From: Ancistrus triradiatus
Lineage: Eukaryota > Chordata > Actinopteri > Siluriformes > Loricariidae
Length of the DNA stretch: 64,000 nucleotides
Direction: 5' to 3'
NCBI GenBank assembly: GCA_025084515.1
Contig: JAJAGP010000016.1
Coordinates: forward strand, 468,708-532,707
In this document: piece after piece, positions 12,801 through 23,490 of the stretch
Position numbering within the stretch: the stretch's first letter is position 1
Layout: each line of letters opens with the position of its first letter
Translations under genes and position numbers: made by a program
The notes under the pieces: model-generated
What the model saw: the letters and a program-made list of their open reading frames with translations, nothing else
What the model was told of the DNA's origin: nothing
Database searches by the model: none

Positions 12801-15800
12801 TGTGGAATATGACTACTACAACATATGACTGGACTTGAGGGAGCCTACATTGCTAGTAATTGCTGACAAACCATGCAGGAAGCATTCAAATGCATTTGAC
12901 AGTGATACAACTCATACAAGTCATAACTACAGGATGACACTACTTTATTTACAGCATGCTTAAAGGATTACTCTGTCATTTAGTATTATTTTTGTTATAA
13001 CGTTAACGTGACTGTTATAAAGTTAACATTCACAGTAATCCTGTGTACATTAAGATCTCTGCTGAGAATAATCAAGCTAATGCTGCATAACTATTTCAAA
13101 AAATATATATGAATTTGTTCCCTTACCAGTGGGTCTAGCCAACATTCTGTGGCCTGTTGGTCCAACTATGGTTCTGGGCCCTTGGGGAGCTGAAGGTCTT
13201 TGAGGCACTCCTGCTTTTGGTGCAAAGTTCTTGGATGAGATGGTCTCTGATACAACGGTACACTGGGGTCTCCCAGGACCTTGGCCCATGCTGTTTATTG
13301 GTCTGCTAGATTTGCTTGGTCCGCTGACCGAGGGTCTTGCCTCTGCAGAAACAGGACGACTGTAAGAGCTGCCTCCCGGTCTTGGTTGCTGTGTTCCTAC
13401 TTGCTTTGAGGAACCAGCAGGAGCTGATCGCATCGGTCCATTGGTAATTGGTCGAGAAGTAGGGTTCCCTCCAGATCGTGGCACTCCTGCTTTACCAAGA
13501 TTTGGAGGCGGTCTTCCTTTGATCATGTTATTCTGACTAGGTCTGGGCTGCCAAGATTCTTTAATCGCTTGTCCATTCCCTGACTGTCTAAAGGAGTTCA
13601 AAGCCACTTCAGGACGACCCCCAGAGCTGTTCGTTTTCACTTGAGGTAATGAGTGATGCCCTTTTTTTGAGCTAAGGTCACTTGAGGTTGCGGGCTTTCC
13701 ACCAGGCTGGGGTCTGGGCACCGTTTGCTTAACTGAAGCTGAAGTTCCCATCATGGGAACTTTACCACTTAAGGCACCTGAGGAGCTGGAGCTTGGTCTG
13801 GATCCATGTCCGTGAGATGACTTTGTAAAACTGTGCGGTCGCTCAGTCTGCGTGTGCGGCTTTGGCGGTCTGCTATTTCCACTAGGTCGTTTCTCACTTG
13901 AGGACTTGTGTGATTTGCCTTCCCTGATTTCCCGGTCATTCACATTTTTCTTGTGTGAATTTGTAACAGATTTGTTGTCTTTGTGCCCTGAACATTTTTC
14001 TGTTTTCAAGTCTCTCTGTTTATCTGGTTTCTGTTTAGCTTTGCGTTCAAGTTCAAGCTCTTTAATTTCCTCTGCAGTTCGAAGCCTCTCTTCTGTTTTC
14101 TTTACCGGTTTCAACTCAACAGGTTCGAACTGTTTTTTCTCAGCAAGTTTTAAGAGGTCTGCAAAGTTCATGAGTGGCGGAGCAGCCTTAGGTGGAGCAC
14201 TGGGTTTTTTCAGTGTGGTGTTCGGTTTGCTTGGACCAACGCTGCGTTCCTGAGGCCTTACTGGTGTCGGTGCAGGTTCGGGATCAGATTCACCGTCACT
14301 TTCCGCATATTCATAATTGTCCTCATAGTTATAACCGTCACTAAGATCCTGCTGCTCATCAGTCATTTCAAACTTACTCCCCCTTTTCTTTGGCTGATCT
14401 ACAACAGGGATGCCATTGTAGCCTCTGAAGTTGTCCTTGGTTCGAGAGGCCATGGCACGAGCCTTCCTGTCAGATTTTAGTTCCACCCTCTTAGCCAGGA
14501 GTACTTCTTTCTGATGCTTTTTCACCAGCTCTGAAGGCAACGAACATATCGTAAGCCATATTAAAAACCTGATAACGTGAATAAACAATCCTTAAATTTT
14601 ACCTTTCTTTTTATCTTCGATCTCCCTCTTCTTCAAGAATGCCTGCACTGCAGCCGAATTTACACCTTTCACTTTTGGATCTTTCTTGGGGGGGCCAGGT
14701 TTCAAACTGTACCTCTTCTGCAAAACAAGCAGAGACGAGAGATGTGACTGCAGAAATGTGCAATATGGATATATAGCTTGTTAGCACCCAAACACCATCT
14801 ATATTATTTTCCAATAAATGTCTAACAATTGAAAGATGACCAATTAGTTCAGGCAATTACTACTGAATGAGGAAAACACTGATAAATGATTACAAAGTAT
14901 TTGTTTTGTATTATCAGTACATTTATAGGACGAACCAAAACATTAGTTTATTCACAGTGGCAAGGGTCTTTATCTATAATGGTTGGTGCCCTGTCTAGGG
15001 TTGTTCCTGCCTTGTGCCATGTTGCCGGGTAGGCACCAGCTCTCCTGCGCCCCTGAACAGGGTAAGCGAGTAAGACAACAAATCAGTGATTGGTCTTTTT
15101 ACAAGGTGGGCATGATATGTACCACAGTATAGTGTTGCGGAGATTCTCACCAAATTGTGATACAAATTAAACAATGGGGCCATTTTTAAGTTAGGTTTTT
15201 TTTTTTTTTTTACTGATTCTGGTTCTGGGTCGCTGCCTCGCTGGAAGGTCCAACCCCAACCCAGTTGAACTTTATTTGGTGAAAGCAGACAGATTGTAAT
15301 TTAAAATATCCTGCCACTTAATTAAGTACATAATGGTATGAATAATAATATTCCTGATAGTGGGGATGTTCTTAGTAATCCTTATCACCTAAGGAAACAA
15401 ATGAGGAAACTTATCCTTTTCAAAACTGTTCACATATAAAAAGCACAAGTAGTCATCCCTATTGCTGTGATCCTGAGAGGATACCCACATGAACAGCTAG
15501 TGGGTCAAAAAAGTATTTAGTCAGCCACTGATTGTGCAAGTTCTCCTACTTAGAAAGATGATAGAGGTCTGTAATTTTCATCATAGGTACACTTCAACTA
15601 TGAGAGACAAAATGAGAAAAAAACCACATAGTAGGATTTTTAAAGAATTTTATTGTAAATTATGGTGGAAAATAAGTATTTGGTCAATAACAAAAGCTCA
15701 GCTCAATACTTTGTAATATAACCTTTGTTGGTAATGACAGAGGTCAAATGTTTCCTGTAAGTCTTCACCAGGTTTGCACACACTGTAGCTGGTATTTTGG

Positions 15801-18800
15801 CCCATTCCTCCATGCAGATCTCCTCTAGAGCAGTGATGTTTTTGGGGCAACACGGACTTTCAACTCCCTCCACAAATTCACAAAAACACAAACTCCTTCG
15901 TTGCCCGAGCGGTGTGTTTGGGATCATTGTCGTGCTGAAAGACCCAGCCACGTTCCATCTTCAATGCTCTCACTGATGGAAGAAGGGTTTGGCTTAAAAT
16001 CTCACAATACATGGCAATTCATTTTCCCTAACACGGACAGTCGTTCCGGTCCCCCTTTGCAGAAAACAGCCCCAAGCATGAGGCTTCCACCCCCATGCTT
16101 CACAGTAGGTAAGGTGTTCTTGGGAGGGCAACCCGCATTCTTTCTTTCCACAAACACGGTTGAGTTGAGTTTTTACCAAAAAGTTATATTTGGTTTCATC
16201 TGACCCACATTGTATTCTCCCAATCCTATTCTGGGTCATCCATGTGCTCTCTGGGCAAATTCAGACGGTCTGGACATGTACTGGCTTAAGAGGGGACACG
16301 CCTGGCCACTGCAGGATCCGAGTCCTTCGGTGTGAGTGTGTTACTGATGGTAGCCTTGTTACTTTGGTCCCAGCTCTCTGAAGGTCATTCATCAGTCCCT
16401 CGTGTAGTTCTGGGATTTTTTTGTTCACCGTTTTCTCATGATCATTTGACCCCACGGATGAGATCTTGCGTGGGGCCCCAGATAGAGGGAGAATATCAGT
16501 GGTCTTGTATGGCTTCCATTTTCGTACAATTGCTCCCACAGTTGATTTATTCACACCAACCTGCTTGCCTATTGTAGATTCACTCTTCCCAGCCTGGTGC
16601 AGGTCTACAATTTTCTTCCTGTGTCCTTCAACAGCTCTTTGGTCTTGGCCATGGTTGAGTTTGGAGTCTGACTGTTTGAGGCTGTGGACAGGTGTCTTTT
16701 ATACAGATAACGAGGTCAAACAGGTGCCATTAATACAGATAACAAGTGGAGGACAGAAGAGCTTCTTAAATAAGTTACAGGTCTGTGAGAGCCAGAAATC
16801 TTGCTTGTTTGTGGGTGACCAAATACTTATTTTCCACCATGATCTACAATTAAATTCTTTAAGAAATCCTACAATGTGATGTCCTCGATATTTTTTCTCA
16901 TTTTGTCTCTCATAGTTGAAGTGTACCTATGATGAAAATTACAGACCTCTCTCATCTTTCTAGGTATGAGAACTTGCACAATCAGTGACTGACTAAATAC
17001 TTTTTTGCCCCACTGTAGCTACTAAAACAAGTCCTGGACAAAAAATAAAAAATATGGTGGTTAGGAGTAAAACCTTTGGTTATTCCGTATCAGAAACATG
17101 TATTCTGATGATTACTCTGTTAGCACAGAAAAGATCTGTAGCAGAAATGGGAGAAGCTGTGCACTGGACATGCTGGGCTTTATGATCTGTAAGGGACTGT
17201 GGGACTATGAACCAATAGATGATCCAGGGTTCAAATCCTACCTCTGCCAAGCTGCCACTGTTGGGTCCTTAAGCAAGACCCTTAACCCACAATTGCTTGA
17301 ATTGTAAGGCTGGATCAATTGTAAGTCGTTCTGGATAAGGGTGTTCGCTCAATGACAAATGTAAATGTGATCAAGTAAAAGCCTCAGTAAAATTGAGAGT
17401 CCATTGAAAAATCGCCACTCACCGATGTCTCCAACTAATCTTCCTGAGCTTGCGCAATTTTGGCAGGAAAAAAAGGAAACAAACTGTGCAAAGCTGATCA
17501 AAACAACATGAGGCTGCAACCAAGTATTGATCCAGGTGTGAGTACCATTGTGTCACAATAAAAGTATTTTTCACATTCAAATAGTTAATGTGTGTCGGTC
17601 AAAGGGTAAACAAGCCAATTAAGTTTTTCAATTCCAGTTTGTAACAATACGCATTGCGAAGAAGTTTCAGGGGGTGGACAGTATAAAGCTCACTTCTATA
17701 CACTTACGTCTCACGTTTTATTAAATGAGTTATAGATATGTACATATTTCTAGCCATTAGGTCTCTAATTTCCCCAGTGTTGATCAAGCACTAAGGGAAT
17801 TTTATTGCTGTGTTACCTAATATTTACATTTACAGCATTTAGCAGACACCCTTATCCAGACCGACTTACAATTGATACAGTCTTACAATCCAAGCAATTG
17901 TGGGTTAAGGGTCTTGCTCAAGGACCAGCAGTGGCAGCTTGGCAGAGGTGGGATTTGAACCCTGGACCTTTGGGTCCATAGCATGACATGTTTTACCAGT
18001 TACAATTTGTTAATAGTAGACAATAACTGTTGCATATGCATTTTGTTATCTCTTGATATTTTCCACCCATAGCACAGATTAAATGGTATTTTGTGTAGCT
18101 TAGTGAACACCGTCATCTTGTATTTGGTAACATTTATGTTGGTGTGCAACTCCGCAAACATGGATCTTATTGCAGTGTTTGTGTAACTTCTGAACGCTGA
18201 TCTTTCTGTATGCTTCGATTTAATTGTATTTGTAGATTTTAACTCACCTAAACCAGCCGCTAGTTTGCTCAGACAGGGTATTTCTAGTGCCGGTCCCAAG
18301 CCCGGATAAATGGTGAGGGTTGCGTCAGGAAGGGCATCCGGTGTTAAATGTAACATGCCAAATACGTATGCGAGTTTAGTGCTATTAATTTCACCACAAC
18401 AGGACTCGGCGCGTGGCCCGGGTTAACAACGGGGACCGCCCACTGGTACTGGTAGCAACAGGGCACCAGAGGCAATTGGACTGACTGTTTGCCGAAGACG
18501 AAGAGGAGGGAAAAGAGACCTGTGTGAGTGTTGAGGAGACAGAGAGAAATCAGGAAGGGCCAGAGTATAGCACTGAGGGTAGCAACCCTAAATGTAGGAC
18601 GATGACAGGGAAAGGTAGAGAGTGGCTGATATGATTGCAGAGGAGAAAGGTCGATGTTTTCAGGAGAAAGGTCGATGTTTTGTGTGTGTGCAGGAGACAA
18701 AGTGGTGGAAGGGTAGCACAAGGCTCGATTGCATTGGGCAGGGGTTTAAACTGTCTTCTACCATGGTGTGTGGATAGGAAGAGAAATGGAAGGTTTGTTG

Positions 18801-21589
18801 TGGTCCTGAGGAGGGACCTATGTAAAGAATGTCGTTGAGGTGAAAAGGGTTCAGAAGGATATAGGTCTGGAAGGCTGGAAATGGAGGGTGTAATGGTGGA
18901 ATTGTTGTTAGTGGCTATGCACCACAGGTTGGCTGTGATTAGAGGAGAAAGAGAGATTCTGGGGGGAGTTAGATGAAGTGGTTGAGAGCTGAGAGCATTC
19001 CCAGGGAGGAGAGACTGGTTGATTGGTGCAGATTTCAATGGTCATGTTGGTGAAGTAATAAAGGAGATGAGGAAGTGGGATGGGAAAGGTTGGTGTTAAG
19101 GATGGAACTGAAGGACAGATGGTGCGTGATTTTTGCAAAGAGGATGGAATGGCTGTGGTTAACACATATTTTCCAAAAGAAGGAGGGAGAGCATTAGGGT
19201 GACTATAAGAGTGGGGGGGGAGGAGCACACAGGTAGACTACATCCTATGTAGAAAGGAGCGTTGTTAAAAGAGATGGGGATTTGTAGGTAGGGCAGGGGA
19301 GAGTGTAGGCAGGGCAGCAGCGGTGGTGGTGTGCAGGTGGCTTGGTGGTTAGGGAAGAGGAAAAAGAGGACAAAGGCAGAGCGGAGCCAAATGGTGGAAG
19401 TGAGGAAAGAAGAATGTTGTGAGGAGTCAGGGGGGAGCTGAGAGAAAGGTTTGGGTGTAGGAAACGAAGCTCCCAGATGACCTGGTAGTAGCCAGCAACA
19501 AGATTTAGACAGAAGGTAGAAAGGTACTGGGTTGTGTCTTCTGGACAGGGCAAAGGATTGACAAGGGAACTGGTGGGTGGAAAAGGAAGTGCAGGAGGAG
19601 TCAAGAGAAAAGAGGTCAGCAAAGAAGAAATGGGACAGGGAAAGGACTAAAGAGAGTAGGCAGGAGTAGTACAAGGAGATGCGGCACAGGGGCAAAGAGG
19701 GAGGTAGCAAGGCAAGCAGAAGGCAACGATGGGTTATATGACAGGTTGTTGTTAGCAGTAGGGAAGGAGAGAAAGGAGAGGAAGGATGTATTTTGCTGGC
19801 GAGACAGAGAGATAGAGCTGGCAAGGATGTGCAGCAGGTCAGGGTGGGGGATCAGGATAGAAATGGAAAGTACTGTCAGGTGAGGAGAAGGTGAGGGAAA
19901 GATGGAAGGAGTATTGGGAGTTGATGAATGTAGAAAATGAAAGGAAAGAAGTTGATGGCGTAGAAAGAAAGTTGGTGGAAACAGGATGTAGCAAAGATTC
20001 GCAAGGACGAAAGTGAGGAAGCTTGAAAAGGATGAAGAACGGAAAGGCAGTGGGACCTGATGACCAACCGGTTGAGGTATGGAAAAAGTCTAGGAGAGCT
20101 GGGAGTTGGTGTTTTTGACGATTATTCAATGTAATTCTGAGTGAATGAGAGGATGCCGGAGGAATGGAGGAAAAGTTACTTGTACCGTTTTAAGCAGAAG
20201 GGTGATGTACAGAGGTGTTGGCTTACAGGGGATAAAGTTGATGAGCCAACACAATGAAGATTGGGGAGAGAGTAGAGAGTGTGGAAGCAGGCTCAGACAG
20301 GAGGGGGTGACAGTGTGTGAACAACAGTATGGTTTCATGCCAAGGAAAGAGCAACATGATGCGATTTTTGCTTTGAGACGGCTGATGGAGAAAGAAGGAT
20401 ATAGAGGTCAGAAAGAGCTTCACTGCGTCTTTGTGGATTGGAGAAAGCTTATGACAGGGCGGGGTCAAAGGGGGGGAATGTGGTGGTGTAGGAGGAGTCT
20501 CGAGTGCTGAATGAAAAGTACGTTAGATTAGTGCAGGACATGTTGAGAACAGCGTGACAGCGGTGTGAGATGAGATGTGCGTAGGAGTGACAGATTAGCT
20601 TACAAGGTAGGGGGGGACTGCATCAAGAGATCGGCCCGAAGTCCCTTCTATTTGCTCTGGTGATGGACAGACTAACGATGAGGTCAGACAGGAATCGCCG
20701 GGACATGATGTTGCAGATGACTTGTGATCTTGTGGATTGAAAACAGGAAACAGGTAAGAAGAGAACTGGAGAGGGAGGTATAATCTGGAAAGGAGAGGAA
20801 TGAAAGTCAATGAGTAAGACAGAATAAACTGTGTGTAATGAAAGGGAGGAGGGGAACAGTCAGGCTCAGGGATCAAGTGGTCACAAAGGTCCAGACGTTC
20901 AGGGTACTTGGTATCAACTGTCCAAGGAAATGGGGAGTTGGAAAGGAGGTTGGTAAAGAAGAGGGTTGCGCAGGATGGAGTGGGGGAGAAAGCGTGTCAG
21001 GAGTGCGTTGTGACAAAAGGGTCCGCAGCAAAAGTGAAGGAAAGATTATAGAGAGTAGCTGAGGACCAGCCTTTGGTTGTATGGGGTAAGGACAGTGGCA
21101 CTGACAAAGAGGACGAGCAGAGCTGGAGGTGGCAGCGTGGCAGAATTAAGATGTTGAGGTTCTCTTTGGGAGTGTGTACGGGTGGACAGGTTAGGAATGA
21201 CGATCATTCAGAGGGACAGCACAGGTTGGAAAAATTGGGAGAGAGACAAAAAAATTCCGAGAGGAAGATGAGAGGGTTTGGACATGTTGCAGAGGAGGGA
21301 TAGTGGCTTATGGTAGGGGAGGATGTTGGAGAGGAGCTGCCAGGCAAGAGGCGGAGAGGAAGACCAAAGAGGAGTTACATGGTTGTGGTGAATGAAGATA
21401 TGCAGGGAGTTAGGGTGAGAGTAGAGGACGTGGAGGACAGGGAGAGGTGGAAACTTTTAACTCGCTGTGGCGACCCCTGATAAAGGGAGAAGCCGAAAGA
21501 AGAAGAAGAAGAAGTAGATTTTAACTCACCTGCGAGTTGCTGAGGCCCTGTTTCTCAGAAGCCATGGACAGCACGCGGTGGAAATCCAT
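6712..21589 (-). CDS. SPTY2D1: SPTY2D1, SPT2 histone chaperone (complete, 6 exons)
   Basis: SPT2 family nuclear protein that binds histone H3-H4 and acts in transcription-coupled chromatin handling. Exons, right to left: 21530-21589, 14603-14717, 13127-14530, 12250-12406, 7159-7236, 6712-6811; 1914 nt, 637 codons, stop TGA at 6712-6714. All introns are GT-AG and phases match. Residues 1-58 hold the conserved N-terminus (MDFHRVLSMASEKQG, then KRYSLKPGPPKKDPKVKG). Residues 59-100 have the basic RVELKSDRKARAMA and NFRGYNGIP block. A long low-complexity Ser/Pro/Gly/Arg linker follows, encoded by one 1.4-kb exon. Residues about 530-637 are the C-terminal SPT2 domain: PPITSSYKRKYDDEEEYDS, HIREIFGYDRSRYKEESDYA, then an acidic/basic coiled helix ending KAKRKRT. 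Intron 1 (6.8 kb) is mostly transposons. It is slightly shorter than the human protein as I recall it (about 685 residues). Confidence 0.96.
7159..7236 (-). CDS. SPTY2D1: SPTY2D1 exon 5
   Basis: Acceptor CTTATTAG|A and donor AGAAG|GTAAAA. It encodes RYKEESDYALRFMESSWKEQ and the following KEEAR helix, the most conserved part of the SPT2 domain. Confidence 0.95.
7440..8592 (+). mobile_element. Tc1-like transposon, decayed (SPTY2D1 intron 4)
   Basis: Left end 'gagtggtgcttgaaagtttg' after TA (7438-7439), right end 'caagcaccactg' at 8592. The long terminal inverted repeats are about 160 bp. Plus-strand transposase remnants: NVHESTIRRTLNNNGVHGRV, ARRKPLLSKKNIAARLQFAK, YWKNVFC and the 'aaacatggtggtggtag' (KHGGGS) box. 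The N-terminal third is deleted and the D and E catalytic blocks are scrambled, so it is inactive. Confidence 0.85.
8593..8989. other. SPTY2D1 intron 4, nothing recognised
   Basis: AT-rich stretch between two transposon remnants. I see no ORF, repeat ends or splice-like exons. Confidence 0.5.
8990..9515 (-). mobile_element. Internally deleted Tc1-like element (DFERG family)
   Basis: Minus-strand transposase C-terminus (RTQQEFPRNVATRLQHFLD.. to ..PYRTCMPPCPTISPHVSK) is joined near 9345 directly to N-terminal DNA ('tgccaactgggaaaatgttt', matching the RRHF..TDFERG start of the family) and to a terminal end 'gcaatccgacatttctat'. The middle of the transposase is missing. The same family occurs at 54835-55280 and 59790-60720. 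Confidence 0.7.
9957..10149 (+). mobile_element. tRNA-derived SINE (family S1), sense copy
   Basis: Starts 'gtggtagcctagcgggtaag' with an A box (tagcctagcgg), then a B box (ggttcaaatcc, about 10008), then the body 'aagctgccactgttgggtcc'. It ends 'ctaaatgctgtaaatgtaaa', an LINE-type tail. This is the best sense copy in the window; about nine others are listed below. Confidence 0.85.
10150..10918. other. SPTY2D1 intron 4, nothing recognised
   Basis: Two overlapping short ORFs (84 and 105 codons) start in the SINE tail and share no motif with any family I know. I treat them as chance. Confidence 0.5.
10919..11705. mobile_element. TA-flanked MITE, about 790 bp
   Basis: TA (10917-10918), then 'cagtggtacctcggttc'. 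The right end 'aacgaggtaccactg' is followed by TA (11706-11707). The termini are inverted copies of CAGTGGTACCTCG. The interior is non-coding with 'ttctaagtgcaagtaagtc' blocks. The ends and TA target fit a Tc1/mariner-type non-autonomous element. Confidence 0.78.
11706..12249. other. SPTY2D1 intron 4 (exon-proximal), nothing recognised
   Basis: Unique-looking intron sequence next to exon 4. No exon-like or repeat structure is visible. Confidence 0.5.
12250..12406 (-). CDS. SPTY2D1: SPTY2D1 exon 4
   Basis: Acceptor GATGAAG|GA and donor TCCAG|GTAAGT. It encodes PALPPITSSYKRKYDDEEEY and the acidic stretch to HIREIFGYDRS, the start of the SPT2 histone-binding domain. Confidence 0.95.
12407..13126. 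other. SPTY2D1 intron 3, nothing recognised
   Basis: 720-bp intron with no mobile element I recognise. A short self-complementary stretch 'ataacgttaacgtgac' lies near 13000. Confidence 0.5.
13127..14530 (-). CDS. SPTY2D1: SPTY2D1 exon 3 (large internal exon)
   Basis: Acceptor TTGCCTTCAG|AG and donor CCCACTG|GTAAGG. It is 1404 nt, 467 complete codons plus split ends, and opens with ELVKKHQKEVLLAKRVELK. The reading frame stays open past the donor for about 50 nt. Low-complexity Ser/Pro/Arg/Gly content is as expected for the SPT2 linker. A long plus-strand ORF at 13852-14253 is only its antisense. Confidence 0.96.
14603..14717 (-). CDS. SPTY2D1: SPTY2D1 exon 2
   Basis: Acceptor TTTTGCAG|AAG and donor AAAG|GTAAAA. 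It encodes KRYSLKPGPPKKDPKVKG through AFLKKREIEDKKK plus one base. Confidence 0.95.
14718..15499. other. SPTY2D1 intron 1, SINE-like fragment and poly-T
   Basis: 14988-15075 holds 'ggtgccctgtctagggttgt' to 'ccctgaacagggtaagcgag', the tail of a repeat widely dispersed in vertebrates. A T15-type run at 15199-15213 follows. Nothing else is seen. Confidence 0.5.
15500..17015 (-). mobile_element. Long-TIR Tc1-like transposon, copy A (broken)
   Basis: Left end 'gtgggtcaaaaaagtattta', right end 'cttttttgccccactg' before TA (17016-17017). About 200-bp terminal inverted repeats contain 'cactgattgtgcaagttctc' and 'gtggaaaataagtatttgg'. The minus-strand transposase runs 16652 to about 15703: MAKTKELLKDT start, NKSTVGAIVRKWK, NDLQRAGTKVT, SDETKYNF (first Asp block) and LEEICMEEWAKIPATVCANL C-terminus. 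Several frameshifts and stops break it. It lies in SPTY2D1 intron 1 in the same orientation as the gene. Confidence 0.9.
17188..17372 (+). mobile_element. S1 SINE, sense copy
   Basis: Weak A box, clear B box 'gggttcaaatcctacctctg', 'aagctgccactgttgggtcc' body and 'gacaaatgtaaatgtga' tail. Confidence 0.75.
17822..17990 (-). mobile_element. S1 SINE, antisense copy
   Basis: Reads 'tttacatttacagcatttag' through 'gggatttgaaccctggacct' (complement of the B box). The 5' end with the A box is truncated. Confidence 0.78.
18232..18249. repeat. Target-site duplication, left copy (duplicated splice donor)
   Basis: 18-bp direct repeat gtagattttaactcacct identical to 21514-21531. On the minus strand it reads AG|GTGAGTTAAAATCTAC, the end of SPTY2D1 exon 1 plus its donor, so a second donor-like site lies 3.3 kb inside intron 1. 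Confidence 0.85.
18250..21513 (+). mobile_element. APE-type non-LTR retrotransposon (RTE-like), degenerate
   Basis: About 3.26 kb, flanked by an 18-bp duplication, with a 5' leader ('ggtcccaagcccggataaat', 'gggcatccggtgttaaatg') and a (GAA)n tail at 21497-21513. The coding strand shows the endonuclease block IGADFNGHVGE (19021-19053), reverse transcriptase motif QYGFMPRKEQHDAIFALRRL (about 20327), HCVFVDWR (where families have HCVFVDLEKAYD, about 20418) and 'gacatgatgttgcagatgac' (MMFADD with a base lost, about 20702). KMLRFSLGV and GFGHVAEEG follow, with RWKLLTRCGDP* at the end (about 21450-21481). Many frameshifts; no intact ORF. Long minus-strand ORFs here are shadows of its purine-rich strand. 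Clade RTE/Expander is my best guess; another APE clade is possible. Confidence 0.88.
21514..21531. repeat. Target-site duplication, right copy (functional exon 1 donor)
   Basis: Identical to 18232-18249. Positions 21530-21531 are the last bases of SPTY2D1 exon 1 and 21524-21529 is the donor GTGAGT. Confidence 0.85.
21530..21589 (-). CDS. SPTY2D1: SPTY2D1 exon 1
   Basis: ATG is at 21587-21589 and 20 codons end in CAG|GTGAGT. The N-terminus MDFHRVLSMASEKQG matches the conserved start of vertebrate SPT2. The donor lies inside the target-site duplication of the adjacent retrotransposon (21514-21531). Confidence 0.95.
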
Positions 21590-23490
21590 CCTGGGCAGAT
21601 ACCGAGGTGGTTCTGAAGAGCTAAGTAGCTAAGTTATACTACCTAATAACCGACGGGCCACAGCTGGTTGATTTTATAACGAGCGTTAGCCTTAAACAGA
21701 CGCGTTCATCTTTTTAAACACGACTGCATGTTAACAGCGTGAGGGTTCAACACGCTTCTCCATTACTTTAGTCACAAACATCATAGAGTCATGCTGTCGA
21801 GTGGAGTTTAAATACCCAGCTACTATTAGCCACCTAGCTAACGAGCCAGATGGTGCTCGAACCAATATTTCAAGAATCGAATGACTAACTCTGCAACGAA
21901 ACCGGCTCCTGACGGGCTTGCTACCTCAGTTAATTATTTGTCTCTAAAAAATAAAATGTATTCGAAAGCAATAAGGGAGAAAGAGAGCAAACACACAAGC
22001 TACTAAGATCTACACACCGCTCCTGCTCTACGTCCAACAGCAATAGGACACGTCACATCCTACGCTGTGGATCATGCTGGAAAAAAGCTGCACGTCCGAA
22101 ATCACGCCCGAGTCACAATAAAGTCCACTAGATAGAGAACGCAAGTTTTAGTTTAAACCCCATGTCTGAATTCCGAATGAGCTTACGCATTCCGGTGTTG
22201 AGCTGCAGCGCGGTCACTGATGTGGCAAGCGATGATTGACAAAAAATATCCACGTTGTAGAATTTAGGGAATTTGGAGTAAGATGGCATTTCGGACAGAG
22301 CCTTGACGCTTCGGCCCAATCAGCAGAGAAGTTCAGCGTTTGCGCAACGGCTGCAGTGGCGGTTCTAGACCAGGCTGAGGCCAGTAGGTATGTTAGAAAG
22401 GCCAATTATTTTCAGCAAACTCATCATACAAGTTTAAGCCCTTTGCACTCCTTGATTCAATGTATTCACTTAAAATTGTACGGTCTCTCAACAGCTATGG
22501 TTCGGGAACAGTTCTGTTTCAATAATAATATAAATTGTTATTGTTTAGAACTGTATAGAGAACCCAGTGCACTGTAGTGTAATGTATGTTATTACAGTGA
22601 GCAACTCAGTCGGTTTCCACCCAGTCATTTAGTGAGTAGACCCAGGTGGTTTAGACTTACTGCCCAGGTGATTAAGTGTTACTCTCAGCGGTTTTCTTTT
22701 CTCCTTTGTGTTCTTATTTCTGATTCCCTTTCTCTTTTTGTCAGCAAATCTGTGCTGAGGACTAGGACTATAGAAGATCCAGCATTCAAAATACCCAAGT
22801 CTTGTTGATCAGAAGTCTTTTGAAAGCTGAAAGTGGTGCTTCCCTGTACCCCACCTGGCTTTGCAGTGAGTGCACTGGCAGTTGGCTTTGCATGGGCATG
22901 TAACCTTACAATCTTATAGGCCTGTAGAGATGGTTTGTGATTATGACTAAATATGAATATGAATATCCCAGAGTTGACAAACTGAGAGTTTTATTGCCTT
23001 CTGTGTGCTCTCCCTCCATTCCCCTCTGTCTCTGCTCTGCTTACGTAGGGCCCACGATGCACCAGAAGGACATGGGTATGACTGGATTGTGTTTTGTCAA
23101 TGTTCCTTAGCATGGATTGTTTATAACAGCAGACAACCACTTCCAGTGCCATTGCTTTATCAGATGGTCAAACACTGGTCAGATGGATCCAGACTTTAGT
23201 CAGTCACACACATTGACTGAATCCTTAACCTCCTGGTTAATAGTACAGTACCTTAACTACTAAGCCACCAATGCCCTTACATGAGCACACTTGAATGATA
23301 TATACAATTACCGACTGTAACCAAGTCACCACTGATTGTAATGTAATAGTAAAGGACCACCACTAGAGCACAACACCGCACCAATCATGACTTGCAGAGG
23401 GTGTAGTGCTCATACAAATCTATGTGTATGCCTATGACACAACCTCTAGCTGTACATCTCAGCTAACAAGGGAGATGTCTGATAAAATAC
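21590..23490. other. SPTY2D1 upstream / intergenic, nothing recognised
   Basis: Presumptive SPTY2D1 5' UTR and promoter, then unique-looking sequence. A small relic of an S1 SINE end ('accttaactactaagccacc', about 23250) is visible. No conserved exon or RNA gene is seen. Confidence 0.5.

Noticed and set aside
13852..14253. 133-codon plus-strand ORF
   Set aside because: Exact antisense of SPTY2D1 exon 3, whose minus-strand frame has clear SPT2 homology and splice sites.
18550..19824. Long minus-strand ORFs (162, 221 and 125 codons) rich in Ser/Leu/Pro
   Set aside because: They are the antisense of a purine-rich retrotransposon coding strand. Composition explains the open frames, and the plus strand carries the endonuclease and reverse transcriptase motifs.
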